From: Sphingobium sp. C100 | Lineage (GTDB): Bacteria > Pseudomonadota > Alphaproteobacteria > Sphingomonadales > Sphingomonadaceae | Length of the DNA: 64,000 bases | Direction: 5' to 3' | NCBI RefSeq assembly: GCF_000508185.1 | Contig: NZ_AYOY01000154.1 | Location: 33,055-97,054 of the forward strand | Shown here: in pieces, positions 34,307-43,745 of the stretch | Position numbering within the stretch: the stretch's first letter is position 1 | Layout of the letters: each line of letters starts with the position of its first letter | Notes under the pieces: model-generated | What the model saw: the letters and a program-made list of their open reading frames with translations, nothing else | Database searches by the model: none | Told to the model about the DNA's origin: nothing | Position numbers and translations under genes: made by a program

Positions 34307-34900
34307 ATGGGCACCGGCCTGACGGAAACACAGAAAACGGATACGCCAATCACGGCTTCCAAGCATGGCGACGTAGCGCGGGAAGCCAGCTTGTCGCTTG
34401 TTGAACCTAAAGGTGACACGCTGGTTGCGAAGACGGTCACGATCAACCGTCCGCGCGAAGAACTTTACGACTATTGGCGAAACCTGGAGAGGCTGCCCTC
34501 ATTCATGGAAAATATAGAGCGTGTCGAGGCGCTCGGTGAGAAGCGGTATCGCTGGGTCGTGAAGGCACCGGCGGGCCATATGGTCGAATGGGTAGCGTTG
34601 GTCACAGAGGAAAAAGCCGGCGAATATATCGCCTGGACTGCCGATGAGGGTGCAGAGATAGCCAATAGCGGCCGTGTCGATTTCCGCGATGCGCCAGGCG
34701 GGCGTGGCACATGGGTGACCGCGACTATTCTTTACGATCCGCCTGCCGGCATTATCGGCAAGGCGGTCGCCAAGCTGTTCCAGCGCGAACCCGCGATTCA
34801 GGTCCGTCGTGACCTGCGCCGGTTCAAACAACTGATGGAAACGGGAGAGGTGGCCACCGCAGCGTGGACGAAGGCGCAACTGGCCGAGGAGAATGATTGA
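34307..34900 (+). CDS. SRPBCC-family protein (polyketide cyclase/dehydrase-like)
   Basis: A 197-residue protein whose residues about 40-175 form a START-like SRPBCC domain: [49 protein letters not shown] and [19 protein letters not shown]. Members bind lipids or other hydrophobic ligands, or act as membrane-associated stress proteins; the exact ligand is unknown. No signal peptide is present. Its TGA shares a base with the ATG of the dehydrogenase gene (TGATG), so both are made together. Confidence 0.82.
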   Translation: MGTGLTETQKTDTPITASKHGDVAREASLSLVEPKGDTLVAKTVTINRPREELYDYWRNLERLPSFMENIERVEALGEKRYRWVVKAPAGHMVEWVALVTEEKAGEYIAWTADEGAEIANSGRVDFRDAPGGRGTWVTATILYDPPAGIIGKAVAKLFQREPAIQVRRDLRRFKQLMETGEVATAAWTKAQLAEEND

Positions 34901-36093
34901 TGCGCGCGCTGACATGGCATGGCAAACATGACGTCCGGGTCGATAGCGTGGCCGACCCGGAAATCATCAATCCTCGTGACGCGATCATCCGCGTAACCTC
35001 CACCGCCATCTGCGGATCAGACCTGCATCTTTACGACGGGTATATCCCCACCATGAAGGCGGGTGACATATTGGGCCACGAATTCATGGGCGAGGTTGTG
35101 GAGACAGGCTCAAAATCCACATTGGAAAAGGGACAGCGGGTTGTCGTTCCCTTCACCATCGCCTGTGGCGCCTGCTTCCATTGCTCGAAGCATCAATATT
35201 CCGCCTGCGACAATGGACTGCCCGCCGATAACCAGGATATTGCCCAGGCGGCCTACGGCCATCCTATGGCGGGCCTATTCGGTTACAGCCACATGACTGG
35301 CGGCTACGCGGGTGGTCAGGCGGAATATGTCCGTATTCCCTTCTCCGATGTCGGGCCGATTGTCGTTCCCGAAGGGGTGGAGGACGACAAGGTGTTGTTC
35401 TTGTCCGACATTCTTCCGACCGGCTGGCAGGCCGCCGAATATGCGCAGATCGAGCCCGGCGATACGGTCGCGGTGTGGGGATGCGGCCCCGTCGGACTTT
35501 TCGCGGTGCAGTCCGCGTTCTTAATGGGGGCGGAGCGGGTGATCGCGATCGACCATTTCCCGCACCGTCTCGAGCTGGCCAGGCGGTTTGGCGCTGAAAC
35601 CATCAACTTTGAGGAAACAAAGACCTATGACGCGCTGCTGGAGATGACTGGTGGCATTGGTCCTGACGCTTGCATTGATGCCGTCGGTCTGGAGGCGCAT
35701 GGCTTTTTTGCCGACAATATCTGGGACCAGATCAAGGTATCGACATTCACCGGCACGGACCGGACGCACTCCATCCGCCAGGCTATTCTGGCCTGTCGCA
35801 AGGGCGGGCGTGTGTCGATGCCGGCAGTTTATGGCGGGTTCGTGGACAAATTCCCCTTGGGCGCGTTCATGGAGAAGGGGTTGACGCTCAAGACCGGCCA
35901 GACGCATGTCCAGCATTATATGCCTGCGTTGCTCAACGCGATCATGGAAGGAAAGATCGATACGACCTTCCTGATTTCGCACCATATGCCGCTCGAGAAG
36001 GCGGCCGAGGGCTATAAGCTGTTCCACGACAAACAGGATGAAGTGACCAAGATCGTGCTGAAGCCCGGCTGGGATCTGACTGAGGCAGCCTGA
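34900..36093 (+). CDS. Zinc-dependent alcohol dehydrogenase (glutathione-independent formaldehyde dehydrogenase-like)
   Basis: A 397-residue MDR enzyme with both zinc sites: catalytic ([25 protein letters not shown]) and structural ([17 protein letters not shown]). The Rossmann motif is [15 protein letters not shown], and the long insert [25 protein letters not shown] is typical of the glutathione-independent formaldehyde dehydrogenase branch. It probably detoxifies small aldehydes or alcohols. I use ATG 34900 instead of the preceding TTG because it overlaps the upstream stop. It is followed by a lipoprotein and an SDR. Confidence 0.9.
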   Translation: MRALTWHGKHDVRVDSVADPEIINPRDAIIRVTSTAICGSDLHLYDGYIPTMKAGDILGHEFMGEVVETGSKSTLEKGQRVVVPFTIACGACFHCSKHQYSACDNGLPADNQDIAQAAYGHPMAGLFGYSHMTGGYAGGQAEYVRIPFSDVGPIVVPEGVEDDKVLFLSDILPTGWQAAEYAQIEPGDTVAVWGCGPVGLFAVQSAFLMGAERVIAIDHFPHRLELARRFGAETINFEETKTYDALLEMTGGIGPDACIDAVGLEAHGFFADNIWDQIKVSTFTGTDRTHSIRQAILACRKGGRVSMPAVYGGFVDKFPLGAFMEKGLTLKTGQTHVQHYMPALLNAIMEGKIDTTFLISHHMPLEKAAEGYKLFHDKQDEVTKIVLKPGWDLTEAA

Positions 36094-36113
36094 ACAAATA
36101 GAGGAGAAGCAGG

Positions 36114-36686
36114 ATGAAGAGGATGTCCCTGACTTTGATCGCACCGGCCTTGGCGTTGACGGCATGTCAGCAACAACCAGCCGAACCCGTCGCCTCCAAC
36201 GAAATGGGCACGATGACCGGCAGCAACAGTATGACGGGGCCGGTGGACCCCGGCGCGGCCACGGATGCTGCCGGCTATATTGCCAAGGCCGGGGCGGGTG
36301 ATTTGTTCGAGATCGAATCGTCTCAGGTTGCGCTCGACAAGAGCAAAAACCAAAAAGTTCGCGAATTTGCACGAATGATGATTGATCAGCATCGTAAATC
36401 CACTGCGCGGGTCAAAGCAGCAGCTGGCGAGGCAGGTCTGGCCGTACCGCCGCCGCAATTGATGCCGGATCAGAAGATGATGCTCGAGGAGATCAAAGCC
36501 GCGGATGCTGATGCGTTCGACGATATCTATCTGAAGCACCAGAAAACTGCGCATGACGCGGCGTTGGCTCTTCACGAAGGTTATGCCGAGTCCGGGGACA
36601 CGCCTGCTCTCAGGCAGGCAGCCGCTGAAATTGCTCAGGTCGTGCGGCAACATATCGCCCATCTCGCCGACATGCCGGCGTCTTGA
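36114..36686 (+). CDS. DUF4142 lipoprotein
   Basis: A 190-residue exported protein with a lipobox (ALTAC, Cys18) and a Ser/Thr/Gly/Met-rich linker. After about residue 50 comes a helical ferritin-like DUF4142 domain: GYIAKAGAGDLFEIESSQ, VREFARMMIDQHRKST, and a pair of His-containing helices (LKHQKTAHDAAL, VRQHIAHLADM). The biochemical function is not known. It is common in alphaproteobacterial stress operons, in line with its neighbours here. Confidence 0.85.
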   Translation: MKRMSLTLIAPALALTACQQQPAEPVASNEMGTMTGSNSMTGPVDPGAATDAAGYIAKAGAGDLFEIESSQVALDKSKNQKVREFARMMIDQHRKSTARVKAAAGEAGLAVPPPQLMPDQKMMLEEIKAADADAFDDIYLKHQKTAHDAALALHEGYAESGDTPALRQAAAEIAQVVRQHIAHLADMPAS

Positions 36687-36694
36687 GACCCAGT

Positions 36695-37486
36695 ATGAAC
36701 CAATTGGCCATCATTACCGGGGCATCGACCGGCATCGGTTTCGAACTCGCTCATATTGCCGCGAAGGAAGGCTATGATCTGCTCGTGGCAGCTGACGAAC
36801 CGCTGATTGAAGCATCGGCGGCCGATCTGCGGCGCCACGGCGTCACTGTTCGTTCCATGGAGGTGGATCTTTCGACATTGGACGGTGTGGATCAGCTGCT
36901 GGCCGCAGCGGAAGGGCGACCTATCGACCTGCTTTGCGCAAATGCCGGCACTGGCACGGGCCACGCCTTTCTGGAGCAGGATATCGCCCTCTGGAGGCGG
37001 TCGATCGACACCAATATTACCGGCACAGTCTATCTTCTTCAGCAGGTGCTGCGGTCGATGGTTGCGCGAGATGCCGGCAGGGTGCTGATCACCGGCTCCA
37101 TCGCTGGTTTCATTCCCGGTAGCTTCAACGCCGTTTACAACAGCACCAAATCCTTCATCAACAATTTCGCCGATGCCATCCGGGACGAAATCAAGGACGC
37201 AAAGGGCGTCACGATCACCACCTTGATGCCTGGCGCCACCGATACCGAATTCTTTGCACGCGCCGACATGCTCGACACCGATGTCGGCACTCGGGAAAAG
37301 GCCGATCCGGCAAAAGTTGCGCAGGACGGCTGGGAAGCCCTGATGGCGGGCCATGCGCATATTGTGTCCGGTTGGAAGAACAGGCTTCAGGCTGCCGCAG
37401 CCCATGTGGTGCCTGCCGCCATATTGGCGGCACAACATCGTGACATGGCCGAACCCGGTTCGGCCGATCCACCGCAGGAGAAATGA
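36695..37486 (+). CDS. Short-chain dehydrogenase/reductase
   Basis: A classical SDR of about 263 residues: TGASTGIGFELA binds NAD(P), LCANAGTGTG is the NAG motif, catalytic Ser is in ITGSIAGFIPG and Tyr/Lys in YNSTKSF. The substrate is unknown. The frame is open to a TTG at 36683 that overlaps the DUF4142 stop, so either that or the ATG at 36695 may be used; the ATG begins the family fold directly. It is part of the same operon as the dehydrogenase and lipoprotein. Confidence 0.88.
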   Translation: MNQLAIITGASTGIGFELAHIAAKEGYDLLVAADEPLIEASAADLRRHGVTVRSMEVDLSTLDGVDQLLAAAEGRPIDLLCANAGTGTGHAFLEQDIALWRRSIDTNITGTVYLLQQVLRSMVARDAGRVLITGSIAGFIPGSFNAVYNSTKSFINNFADAIRDEIKDAKGVTITTLMPGATDTEFFARADMLDTDVGTREKADPAKVAQDGWEALMAGHAHIVSGWKNRLQAAAAHVVPAAILAAQHRDMAEPGSADPPQEK

Positions 37487-37489
37487 GCC

Positions 37490-37672
37490 ATGCCTCAAAA
37501 AAACATCACGCTTGCCGACAAAGCAGAAACACCGACCGGTCCCTTGGGCGATGCGCTTCCCGACCGGGAAGAGGCGGATCCGCGCACATCCGGCGGTCAA
37601 CCGCCTGAGCCTGTCGAAGATCGCCCCAATGTGGGTCAAGTCAAACCGGAGGATTATCCCGATCAGGCCTGA
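37490..37672 (+). CDS. Small disordered proline/acid-rich protein
   Basis: A 60-residue hydrophilic protein rich in Pro, Asp, Glu and Gly (for example GDALPDREEADPRTSGG and VKPEDYPDQA). It has no hydrophobic core, so is probably disordered. GGAG lies nine bases ahead of the ATG, which is three bases after the SDR stop, so it is the last gene of the stress operon. It resembles the 43-residue protein at 29124 in composition. Hydrophilic proteins of this kind may protect against desiccation, but this is inference. Confidence 0.6.
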   Translation: MPQKNITLADKAETPTGPLGDALPDREEADPRTSGGQPPEPVEDRPNVGQVKPEDYPDQA

Positions 37673-37951
37673 CATTATAACGATTCAAGCTGGATGTCGC
37701 GACATTAGACTGGCTCAGTATCGAAGAGCTGTGTGCTGAGGTTGAGGCTGCGGTTGCAGTCAGGAGCAGCCAGGTTGAACATGTGATCGGGTTTCGCAAG
37801 GCAACCATGTTCATCGCGCCTTTGCGTTCCAGCAACATCAGGCGCCATGATTGTTACGAACTAGCAAACATTGAACCTGAACGCGCTTGACGTGTTGGGA
37901 CTTTCGGACGCTGCACGGCGGATGCGGCGCGAAAGGGGTGACGCGGGCGCG
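37673..37951. other. Intergenic region before the oxidase operon
   Basis: No supported gene. The frame 37681-37890 on the plus strand is open and looks faintly protein-like (WLSIEELCAEVEAAV) but has no usable start or ribosome-binding site at its beginning, so it may be a decayed gene remnant. The oxidase promoter should be here, but no clear site was recognised. Confidence 0.35.
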
Positions 37952-38920
37952 ATGCGCAATCCATGGCTCTGGATGACTATTCTGCTTGGCCTGGGCGCCT
38001 GCAATGCGGAACAATCGACATTGCACGTCTTTGGCGCGGAAGCGCGCGAGGTGCGGCGGATGGCGGGCATTTTGGCCACCGGCGCCATCCTCATCGTTGC
38101 GATCATGGCGGCACTCTATGTGCGCGCCGTGCGCGCGCCGGAAGGGGCGCTCAGCCATCAAGGCGGTATGCGGCTTGTCCTGTGGCTGGGCGCGATCGGC
38201 CCGGCGCTGATCCTGACTGCGCTGCTTCTCTATGCATTGCCCGCAATGCGGCCCCGCACGGCCGGGCCGGACGATCTGGTCGTGCGGGTGGATGGCGAGC
38301 AATTCTGGTGGCGGATCGCCTATCGCCCTGCTGGCGCGGGCGGCGAATTACGCTCGGCCAATGAAGTCCGCATTCCGGTGGGTCGTCCAGTGGTGTTCGA
38401 GCTGACCGCCCAGGACGTTATCCACAGTTTCTGGATTCCCGGCCTCGCCGGCAAGATGGACATGATACCGGGCCGTATCAATCGCCTGGTGGTGCGTGCC
38501 GAGAAACCCGGCCGTTTCCGTGGCGTCTGCGCCGAATTTTGCGGCCTGTCCCATGCGCTGATGGCGTTTGACGTGATCGTGATGGAAGGCCCCGCTTTCG
38601 ACGCCTGGCTGGACAGGAGCAGAGGCGGCAGCAAGGGCGCAAGGGCGTCTATGGGGGCTGCTCTGTTCGACGCCCAGGGTTGTGGCGGCTGTCATGCCGT
38701 TCGCGGCACGCCATATGATGCGACGATCGGCCCCGACCTCAGCCGGTTTGGCGAACGGCGAACGCTGGGTGCCGGCATCCTCCCCCCCACGCTGGATAAC
38801 ATCGCTGCCTTCATCCGCGCGCCACAGGCTGCCAAGCCGGGCGCCCGGATGCCCGCTTATCCGCAATTGAGCGTCGGTCAGGCTCGGGCCATCGCGCTCT
38901 ATCTCAAGGGGCTGCAATGA
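37952..38920 (+). CDS. Cytochrome c oxidase subunit II with C-terminal cytochrome c domain
   Basis: Electron-entry subunit of a caa3-like haem-copper oxidase, 322 residues. I start at ATG 37952, giving a lipoprotein signal (ILLGLGACN, Cys17); the frame is open further upstream. Two membrane helices follow (about 38-60 and 74-96), then the CuA domain with VIHSFWIP and CAEFCGLSHALM (Cys, Glu, Cys, His, Met ligands), and a C-terminal c-type domain with CGGCH and a PGARMPAYP methionine-ligand loop. It overlaps the fused subunit I/III gene by ATGA. The fused cytochrome lets it take electrons directly from the bc1 complex or a c-type carrier. Confidence 0.92.
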   Translation: MRNPWLWMTILLGLGACNAEQSTLHVFGAEAREVRRMAGILATGAILIVAIMAALYVRAVRAPEGALSHQGGMRLVLWLGAIGPALILTALLLYALPAMRPRTAGPDDLVVRVDGEQFWWRIAYRPAGAGGELRSANEVRIPVGRPVVFELTAQDVIHSFWIPGLAGKMDMIPGRINRLVVRAEKPGRFRGVCAEFCGLSHALMAFDVIVMEGPAFDAWLDRSRGGSKGARASMGAALFDAQGCGGCHAVRGTPYDATIGPDLSRFGERRTLGAGILPPTLDNIAAFIRAPQAAKPGARMPAYPQLSVGQARAIALYLKGLQ

Positions 38921-41439
38921 GCCTGCACGATCAGGACGACCCCGCGCTGCGCGCCGCGCAGGAGGAGAGGTTGCGCGCCGTCTGGGCGCCGCCCAAGGGG
39001 TTGTTCCTGCGCTGGACCGACACGAACAATAACCGTGTCGGCGTGTGGTATGTGCTGACGGCGTTCGGCTTCATGCTGTTTGCCGGCGTGCTGGCCCTCA
39101 TCATGCGCACCCAGCTGGCGGTCCCCGACAATGACCTGGTCGGTGCCGGGACTTTCAACCAGCTTTTCACGCTGCACGGGTCGATGATGATGTTCCTCTT
39201 CGCCGTGCCGATGTTCGAAGCGGTATCGATCATCCTGCTGCCCCAGTTGCTGGGCGCGCGCGACCTGCCTTTCCCGCGTCTGTCGGCCTTTGGCTACTGG
39301 TCTTTCCTGATCGGCGGCCTGTTCGTCAGCGGTTCGATCTTCTTCAACGCGGCGCCGGACGGCGGCTGGTTCATGTATCCACCGCTCACCACCCGCACCG
39401 ACCTGTCTGGCCTGGGCGCCGACATATGGATGCTGGGCCTGTCCTTCATCGAGGTGTCGTCGGTCGCCGCCGCGGTCGAACTGATCGTTGGCGTGCTCAA
39501 ATGCCGGCCGCCGGGGATGCGGCTCAACCTCATGCCGCTCTACGCCTGGTATATCCTGGTCGTCGCGGTGATGATCCTCTTCGCCTTCCCGCCACTGATC
39601 GCGGGCGACATCCTGTTCGAGATGGAAAGGCTGCTCGGCTGGCCCTTCTTTGACGCGAACCGGGGCGGCGACCCGCTATTGTGGCAGCATCTCTTCTGGA
39701 TCTTCGGCCATCCGGAAGTCTACATCATCTTCCTGCCCTCGATCGCGCTCTTCGCGATGCTGGTGCCCACTTTCGCGCAGCGTCATCTGCTGGGCTATCC
39801 CTGGATCGTGCTGGCGGCCGTGGGCACCGCATTCCTGTCCTTTGGCCTGTGGGTCCACCACATGTTCACCACCGGGCTGCCGAAGATCAGCCTGGCGTTC
39901 TTCTCGGCAGCGTCCGAGGCGGTGGTGATCCCGACCGGGGTCCAGATTTTCGTCTTTCTCGCCACCCTGTGGGCAGGGCGCGTCACCTGGTCGACGCCAT
40001 TGCTCTTTGCGACCGGCAGCCTGGCGATTTTCGTGATTGGCGGTCTTACCGGTGTGATGGTCGCCGTGGCGCCGTTCGACTGGCAGGCGCATGACAGCTA
40101 TTTCATCGTCGCTCATCTCCACTACGTCCTGATTGGCGGGACGCTGATGCCGCTCTTTGCGGGCCTTTATTATTACTGGCCGCTGGTGACGGGCAAGAAA
40201 TTGTCCGACCGGTTCGGCCGCACGGCCTTCTGGATGCTGTTCGTCGGCGCGAACCTCACCTTCTTTCCGATGCATCTCTCCGGCCTGATGGGGATGCCGC
40301 GGCGCGTCTTCACCTATCCCGCCGAACTCGGCCTTGGCGGCCTCAACCTGGCTTCCACCCTTGGCGCTTGGCTGTTCGCAGCGGGCGTTGCGGTCATCTG
40401 TATGGACATTTGCCTTTCGCCCCGCCGTGCGAAGGCGCCGCGCAACCCCTGGAATGCCGGAACGCTGGAATGGCTCGCCCATCCCGATGATGAGGATTGG
40501 GGGATCAGGTCGGTGCCGCTGATCGAGAGCCGCTATCCCATATGGGACCAGCCCGATTTCATGAAGAAGGTCGATGAAGGCCGGTTCTTCCTGCCCGATG
40601 CGGAAGAAGGGCGGCGCGAGACGATCGTCACCACGGTGCTCGATGCCCGGCCGCTGGCGGTGATCCGGCTCGCCACACCCAGCGTCAAACCCATGCTGAC
40701 CGCGATCGCGCTCGGCGGCGTGTTCATCCTCACCACCTATCATCTTTTCTGGGCCGCGCTTGTCTGCGGCGTCGCAACGCTCGTCTGCGCCCTGTGGTGG
40801 CTCTGGACCGGAACGGCGGAAATCCCGGAAAAGCCCTGCAAACCGATCGGCCACGGTTTGGAACTGCCGCTTTATCTGTCAGGGCCGGCCGCGCCGGGTT
40901 GGTGGGCGATGTTCATCACCATGATGGCCGATGCCACCGCCTTTTCCGGCCTGGTCTTTGGCTATTTCTTCTTCTGGACGCGCCATGCCGACTTCCCGCC
41001 ACAGGCTATGGCGGACGGTCCGGGCGTGGCCTGGCCGATGGTGGCGCTGGCCGTGGGCGTGTCGGGCTGGCTGCTGACGCTTGGCGCGCGGGAGGTCCAT
41101 GCCCGTGGGCGCGTGATGATGGCGCGCTCGCTGCTATGCCTTGCTATTCTGCTCAGTCTCGCCGGGATCGGGGCGGGACTGGCCGGTCCCTGGACCAGCG
41201 ACATGGACCCGCAGGCGCACAGCTATCCCGCGATCGTCTGGACGCTTGCAATCTGGGCCAGCGCCCATGCCGGCGTGGGCGCGATCATGCAGGGCTATGC
41301 GCTGGCGCGCAGCTTCGCAGGCCGGATGGACCCGACCCATGACGCGGACCTGCGCAATGTCACGCTCTACATGCATTTCCATGCCCTGACCGCCATCGTC
41401 ACCTATGCCACCATCGGCCTTTTCCCGGAGGTGGCATGA
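38917..41439 (+). CDS. Fused cytochrome c oxidase subunits I and III
   Basis: An 840-residue membrane protein. Residues 1 to about 545 are the catalytic subunit I: low-spin haem ligand in FTLHGSMMM, CuB and cross-linked Tyr in GHPEVYIIFLP, VHHMFTTG, and haem a3/a ligands in AHLHYVLIGG. The D-channel Asp is present (ARDLPFPRL). Two usual features are changed: the K-channel region reads IPTGVQIF, where canonical A-type enzymes have PTGIKxF, and the NN pair of the D channel reads SA. Residues from about 640 are a subunit III-like helical domain (WWAMFITMMADATAFSG, MHFHALTAIVTY). It pumps protons or at least reduces oxygen at the inner membrane. Confidence 0.92.
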   Translation: MSLHDQDDPALRAAQEERLRAVWAPPKGLFLRWTDTNNNRVGVWYVLTAFGFMLFAGVLALIMRTQLAVPDNDLVGAGTFNQLFTLHGSMMMFLFAVPMFEAVSIILLPQLLGARDLPFPRLSAFGYWSFLIGGLFVSGSIFFNAAPDGGWFMYPPLTTRTDLSGLGADIWMLGLSFIEVSSVAAAVELIVGVLKCRPPGMRLNLMPLYAWYILVVAVMILFAFPPLIAGDILFEMERLLGWPFFDANRGGDPLLWQHLFWIFGHPEVYIIFLPSIALFAMLVPTFAQRHLLGYPWIVLAAVGTAFLSFGLWVHHMFTTGLPKISLAFFSAASEAVVIPTGVQIFVFLATLWAGRVTWSTPLLFATGSLAIFVIGGLTGVMVAVAPFDWQAHDSYFIVAHLHYVLIGGTLMPLFAGLYYYWPLVTGKKLSDRFGRTAFWMLFVGANLTFFPMHLSGLMGMPRRVFTYPAELGLGGLNLASTLGAWLFAAGVAVICMDICLSPRRAKAPRNPWNAGTLEWLAHPDDEDWGIRSVPLIESRYPIWDQPDFMKKVDEGRFFLPDAEEGRRETIVTTVLDARPLAVIRLATPSVKPMLTAIALGGVFILTTYHLFWAALVCGVATLVCALWWLWTGTAEIPEKPCKPIGHGLELPLYLSGPAAPGWWAMFITMMADATAFSGLVFGYFFFWTRHADFPPQAMADGPGVAWPMVALAVGVSGWLLTLGAREVHARGRVMMARSLLCLAILLSLAGIGAGLAGPWTSDMDPQAHSYPAIVWTLAIWASAHAGVGAIMQGYALARSFAGRMDPTHDADLRNVTLYMHFHALTAIVTYATIGLFPEVA

Positions 41440-41813
41440 GCGAGCGGCGTAAATGGCATGAAGGGCTCAGGGTCACGCTCTGGACGTTAATCGTTCCGCC
41501 CGCCATCTGGGCCGGGCATTTCCTCCTGTCCTATCTCTGGGCTGCGATCTCCTGTGCGAAGGCGGGCCGGTTCGCGACCTTTCCGACGCTGTTCGTGATC
41601 GGCACGGCGCTGGCGCTGACGCTGATCGCCCTGTCGGGCTGGGTCGCCTGGGTGAAGGCGCGGATGCCCGGCGATCCGCCGCCGCACGAGGAATCCAACG
41701 AGATTGACCGCCTGCGTTTCCTTGCCAAGTCGACGCTGTTGCTTGCCGGGTTGAGCTTCGTTGGCGTGCTCTTCACCGCGCTACCAGTCGTCTTCCTGCG
41801 GGATTGCCTGTGA
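41436..41813 (+). CDS. Small membrane protein of the oxidase operon
   Basis: A 125-residue protein with three hydrophobic helices (about 15-35, 48-68 and 95-117). It overlaps the fused subunit I/III gene by ATGA and the CtaG-like gene by GTGA, so it is made in step with the oxidase. I recognise no motif; it may be an accessory or assembly subunit in the way of small subunit IV proteins. Confidence 0.75.
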   Translation: MSERRKWHEGLRVTLWTLIVPPAIWAGHFLLSYLWAAISCAKAGRFATFPTLFVIGTALALTLIALSGWVAWVKARMPGDPPPHEESNEIDRLRFLAKSTLLLAGLSFVGVLFTALPVVFLRDCL

Positions 41814-42403
41814 AGCGGGCCGCCCTTGCAGCCGGGACGGCATTGCTGCCCGTCGGATGGGCACTGGCGGCCGCACCGCTGGGCATGATCGGCCATATGG
41901 CGGGGCATATGATGGCGGTGGCGATCGTCGCGCCGATATTTGCCTATGCTTTGTCGGAAAGTCATGCGGACCCAGCGCGAAACTGGCCCCGAATCGTGAC
42001 GCCAATGGCGATGATGCTGGTCGAGCTGGCAGTCATATGGCTGTGGCATCTGCCGGTGTTGCGCGCAGCAGCACAATCGTCTTTCCCGCTTCTCATGGTC
42101 GAGCAGGCCTGTTTCCTGATCGCCGGCCTGCTGCTCTGGTCGGCGGTGTTCCATGCGCCGCAGCGTGCGGCGGGGATCGGTGCGCTGCTCCTCACCTCGA
42201 TGCACATGACCCTGCTCGGTGTCCTCATCGGTCTGGCGCCGCGGCCGCTCTATCCCGGCGCGCATCATGCGCCAGCGGGCATGGATCCTTTGATCGACCA
42301 GCAATTGGGGGGCGTCATCATGTTGCTCGTGGGCGCGGCAAGCTATTTTATCGGCGGCCTCGCTTTGCTGGGCAGTCTCCTTCGCCAGCGGCATATATCA
42401 TGA
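41810..42403 (+). CDS. ctaG: CtaG-type (caa3_CtaG) cytochrome oxidase assembly protein
   Basis: A 197-residue multi-pass membrane protein of the caa3 CtaG family, thought to help place copper or otherwise assemble the oxidase. Conserved-type histidines and methionines appear in GMIGHMAGHMMAVAIVAP, IWLWHLPVLRAA and TSMHMTLLGVLIGLAPRPLY. The start is GTG 41810, overlapping the preceding stop. It is coupled to the triheme cytochrome gene by ATGA. Confidence 0.87.
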   Translation: MKRAALAAGTALLPVGWALAAAPLGMIGHMAGHMMAVAIVAPIFAYALSESHADPARNWPRIVTPMAMMLVELAVIWLWHLPVLRAAAQSSFPLLMVEQACFLIAGLLLWSAVFHAPQRAAGIGALLLTSMHMTLLGVLIGLAPRPLYPGAHHAPAGMDPLIDQQLGGVIMLLVGAASYFIGGLALLGSLLRQRHIS

Positions 42404-43494
42404 CCATCCGCATCACCTGGATGCGCGCGCTGGTCGCGCTGGTCGGGATCGGCGTTGCCGGCGTGCTTTTCGCCTGGTCGGGGGCCATGCAGATTTCGGC
42501 ATCGTCGGGTCATTGGCGTATCACGGACTGGCTTCTCCATTGGGTCATGCGCAATTCCGTAGGAACCTACTCTCTGTTCCAGGCACCGGATGATCCGCGC
42601 GACGACTCAGGCTTGGTGAGTGCGGCCGGCCATTTCCGTCAGGCCTGCCAGGTCTGCCACGGTGCGCCTGGCGTCCGCCCGTCGCCGGTCATGCAGCACG
42701 CCACCCCGCCGGCGCCCGACCTTGCCCGTACCTTCGGCGAATGGCGCGACCGCGAATTATACTGGATCATCCGGCATGGCGTGAAGTTTACCGGTATGCC
42801 GGCCTGGGCCGCGTCCGACCGGCCGGACGAAGTGCGGCGGATGACCGCCTTTGTCCGTCGTCTGCCCGCTATGTCGCCGGAGGAATATCGGGCACTGACC
42901 GAGGTGGCTGACAGCAGGTCCGTGCCTGGCATCGCGCCAGCGACACTGGCCGCCTGCACGGGATGCCATGGCCGTGACGGGCGGGGCCGCGGCCAGTCCG
43001 ATATTCCGGTACTGGCTGGTCAGAAGCCTGCCTATCTGCTGGCAAGTCTGCGTCGCTATGCTTCGGGTGAACGGTCGAGCGCCGTGATGCAGACCGCCGT
43101 CGCATCGCTCGACGCGGCAGAGATGGAAAAGCTGGCGCGGCATTTTGCCGCCATGCCAGGGTTGCAGGGCGATGGTGCGTTGGCGTCCCTGCCAAGCGAG
43201 CGGGACAAGAATGGCCAACCCTTGCCAGCCTGCGCAGCCTGCCACGCCCCTGGCAAGGCAGGGCCGATCCTGACGGGGCAGAAGGCAAGCTATGTCGCGG
43301 CGCGCTTGCGCGGTTGGCAGCATAGCCCCGAAATCGTAGATGCCCGCCAATCGCCCGCGACCATGGCCATGATCGCACGTCGCATACCTGCTGCCCGCAT
43401 CAACGCGTTGGCAACCCTTGTGACCAATGGCGGGCCGCAAAGCGCGGCTGGCTTGCGGAGCAAGAGCGCCGAGCCCTCGGAGAAAGGAAAGTAG
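42400..43494 (+). CDS. Membrane-anchored triheme cytochrome c
   Basis: A 364-residue protein with one N-terminal membrane anchor (about residues 9-27) and three c-haem sites: CQVCH (residues 83-87), CTGCH (about 190) and CAACH (about 284). Methionine-ligand segments FTGMPAW, ILTGQ and similar follow the haems, as in periplasmic cytochrome c tandem domains. It overlaps the CtaG-like gene by four bases, so it is the last product of the oxidase operon. It may bring electrons to the oxidase from dehydrogenases other than bc1. The frame is open upstream, but overlap decides ATG 42400. Confidence 0.88.
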   Translation: MTIRITWMRALVALVGIGVAGVLFAWSGAMQISASSGHWRITDWLLHWVMRNSVGTYSLFQAPDDPRDDSGLVSAAGHFRQACQVCHGAPGVRPSPVMQHATPPAPDLARTFGEWRDRELYWIIRHGVKFTGMPAWAASDRPDEVRRMTAFVRRLPAMSPEEYRALTEVADSRSVPGIAPATLAACTGCHGRDGRGRGQSDIPVLAGQKPAYLLASLRRYASGERSSAVMQTAVASLDAAEMEKLARHFAAMPGLQGDGALASLPSERDKNGQPLPACAACHAPGKAGPILTGQKASYVAARLRGWQHSPEIVDARQSPATMAMIARRIPAARINALATLVTNGGPQSAAGLRSKSAEPSEKGK

Positions 43495-43745
43495 CGACGC
43501 AACGGCGTTGCAAGCCCATCGGCATGAGTCGCATCTGTTCGAGATCGGCCGGTATGTCCAGGTAACGTCCGTTGGGAGATGACGACCGGGACATTCAGCT
43601 GCCACGGATGGGACGCGCCCATGTCGCAAAATTGAAAGATTGCGCTTCTAAGCGTCAGCCACATATTGTGCCGAGACCGTGCGTAGCCGGGCTTCAGGGC
43701 CGCCTCCTGCTCTCCGATTGACTCCAGCATATACGAGATACCCGC

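Noticed and set aside
37681..37890. Possible 69-codon gene
   Set aside because: A stop directly precedes the frame, there is no early start codon and no ribosome-binding site; at most a decayed remnant.
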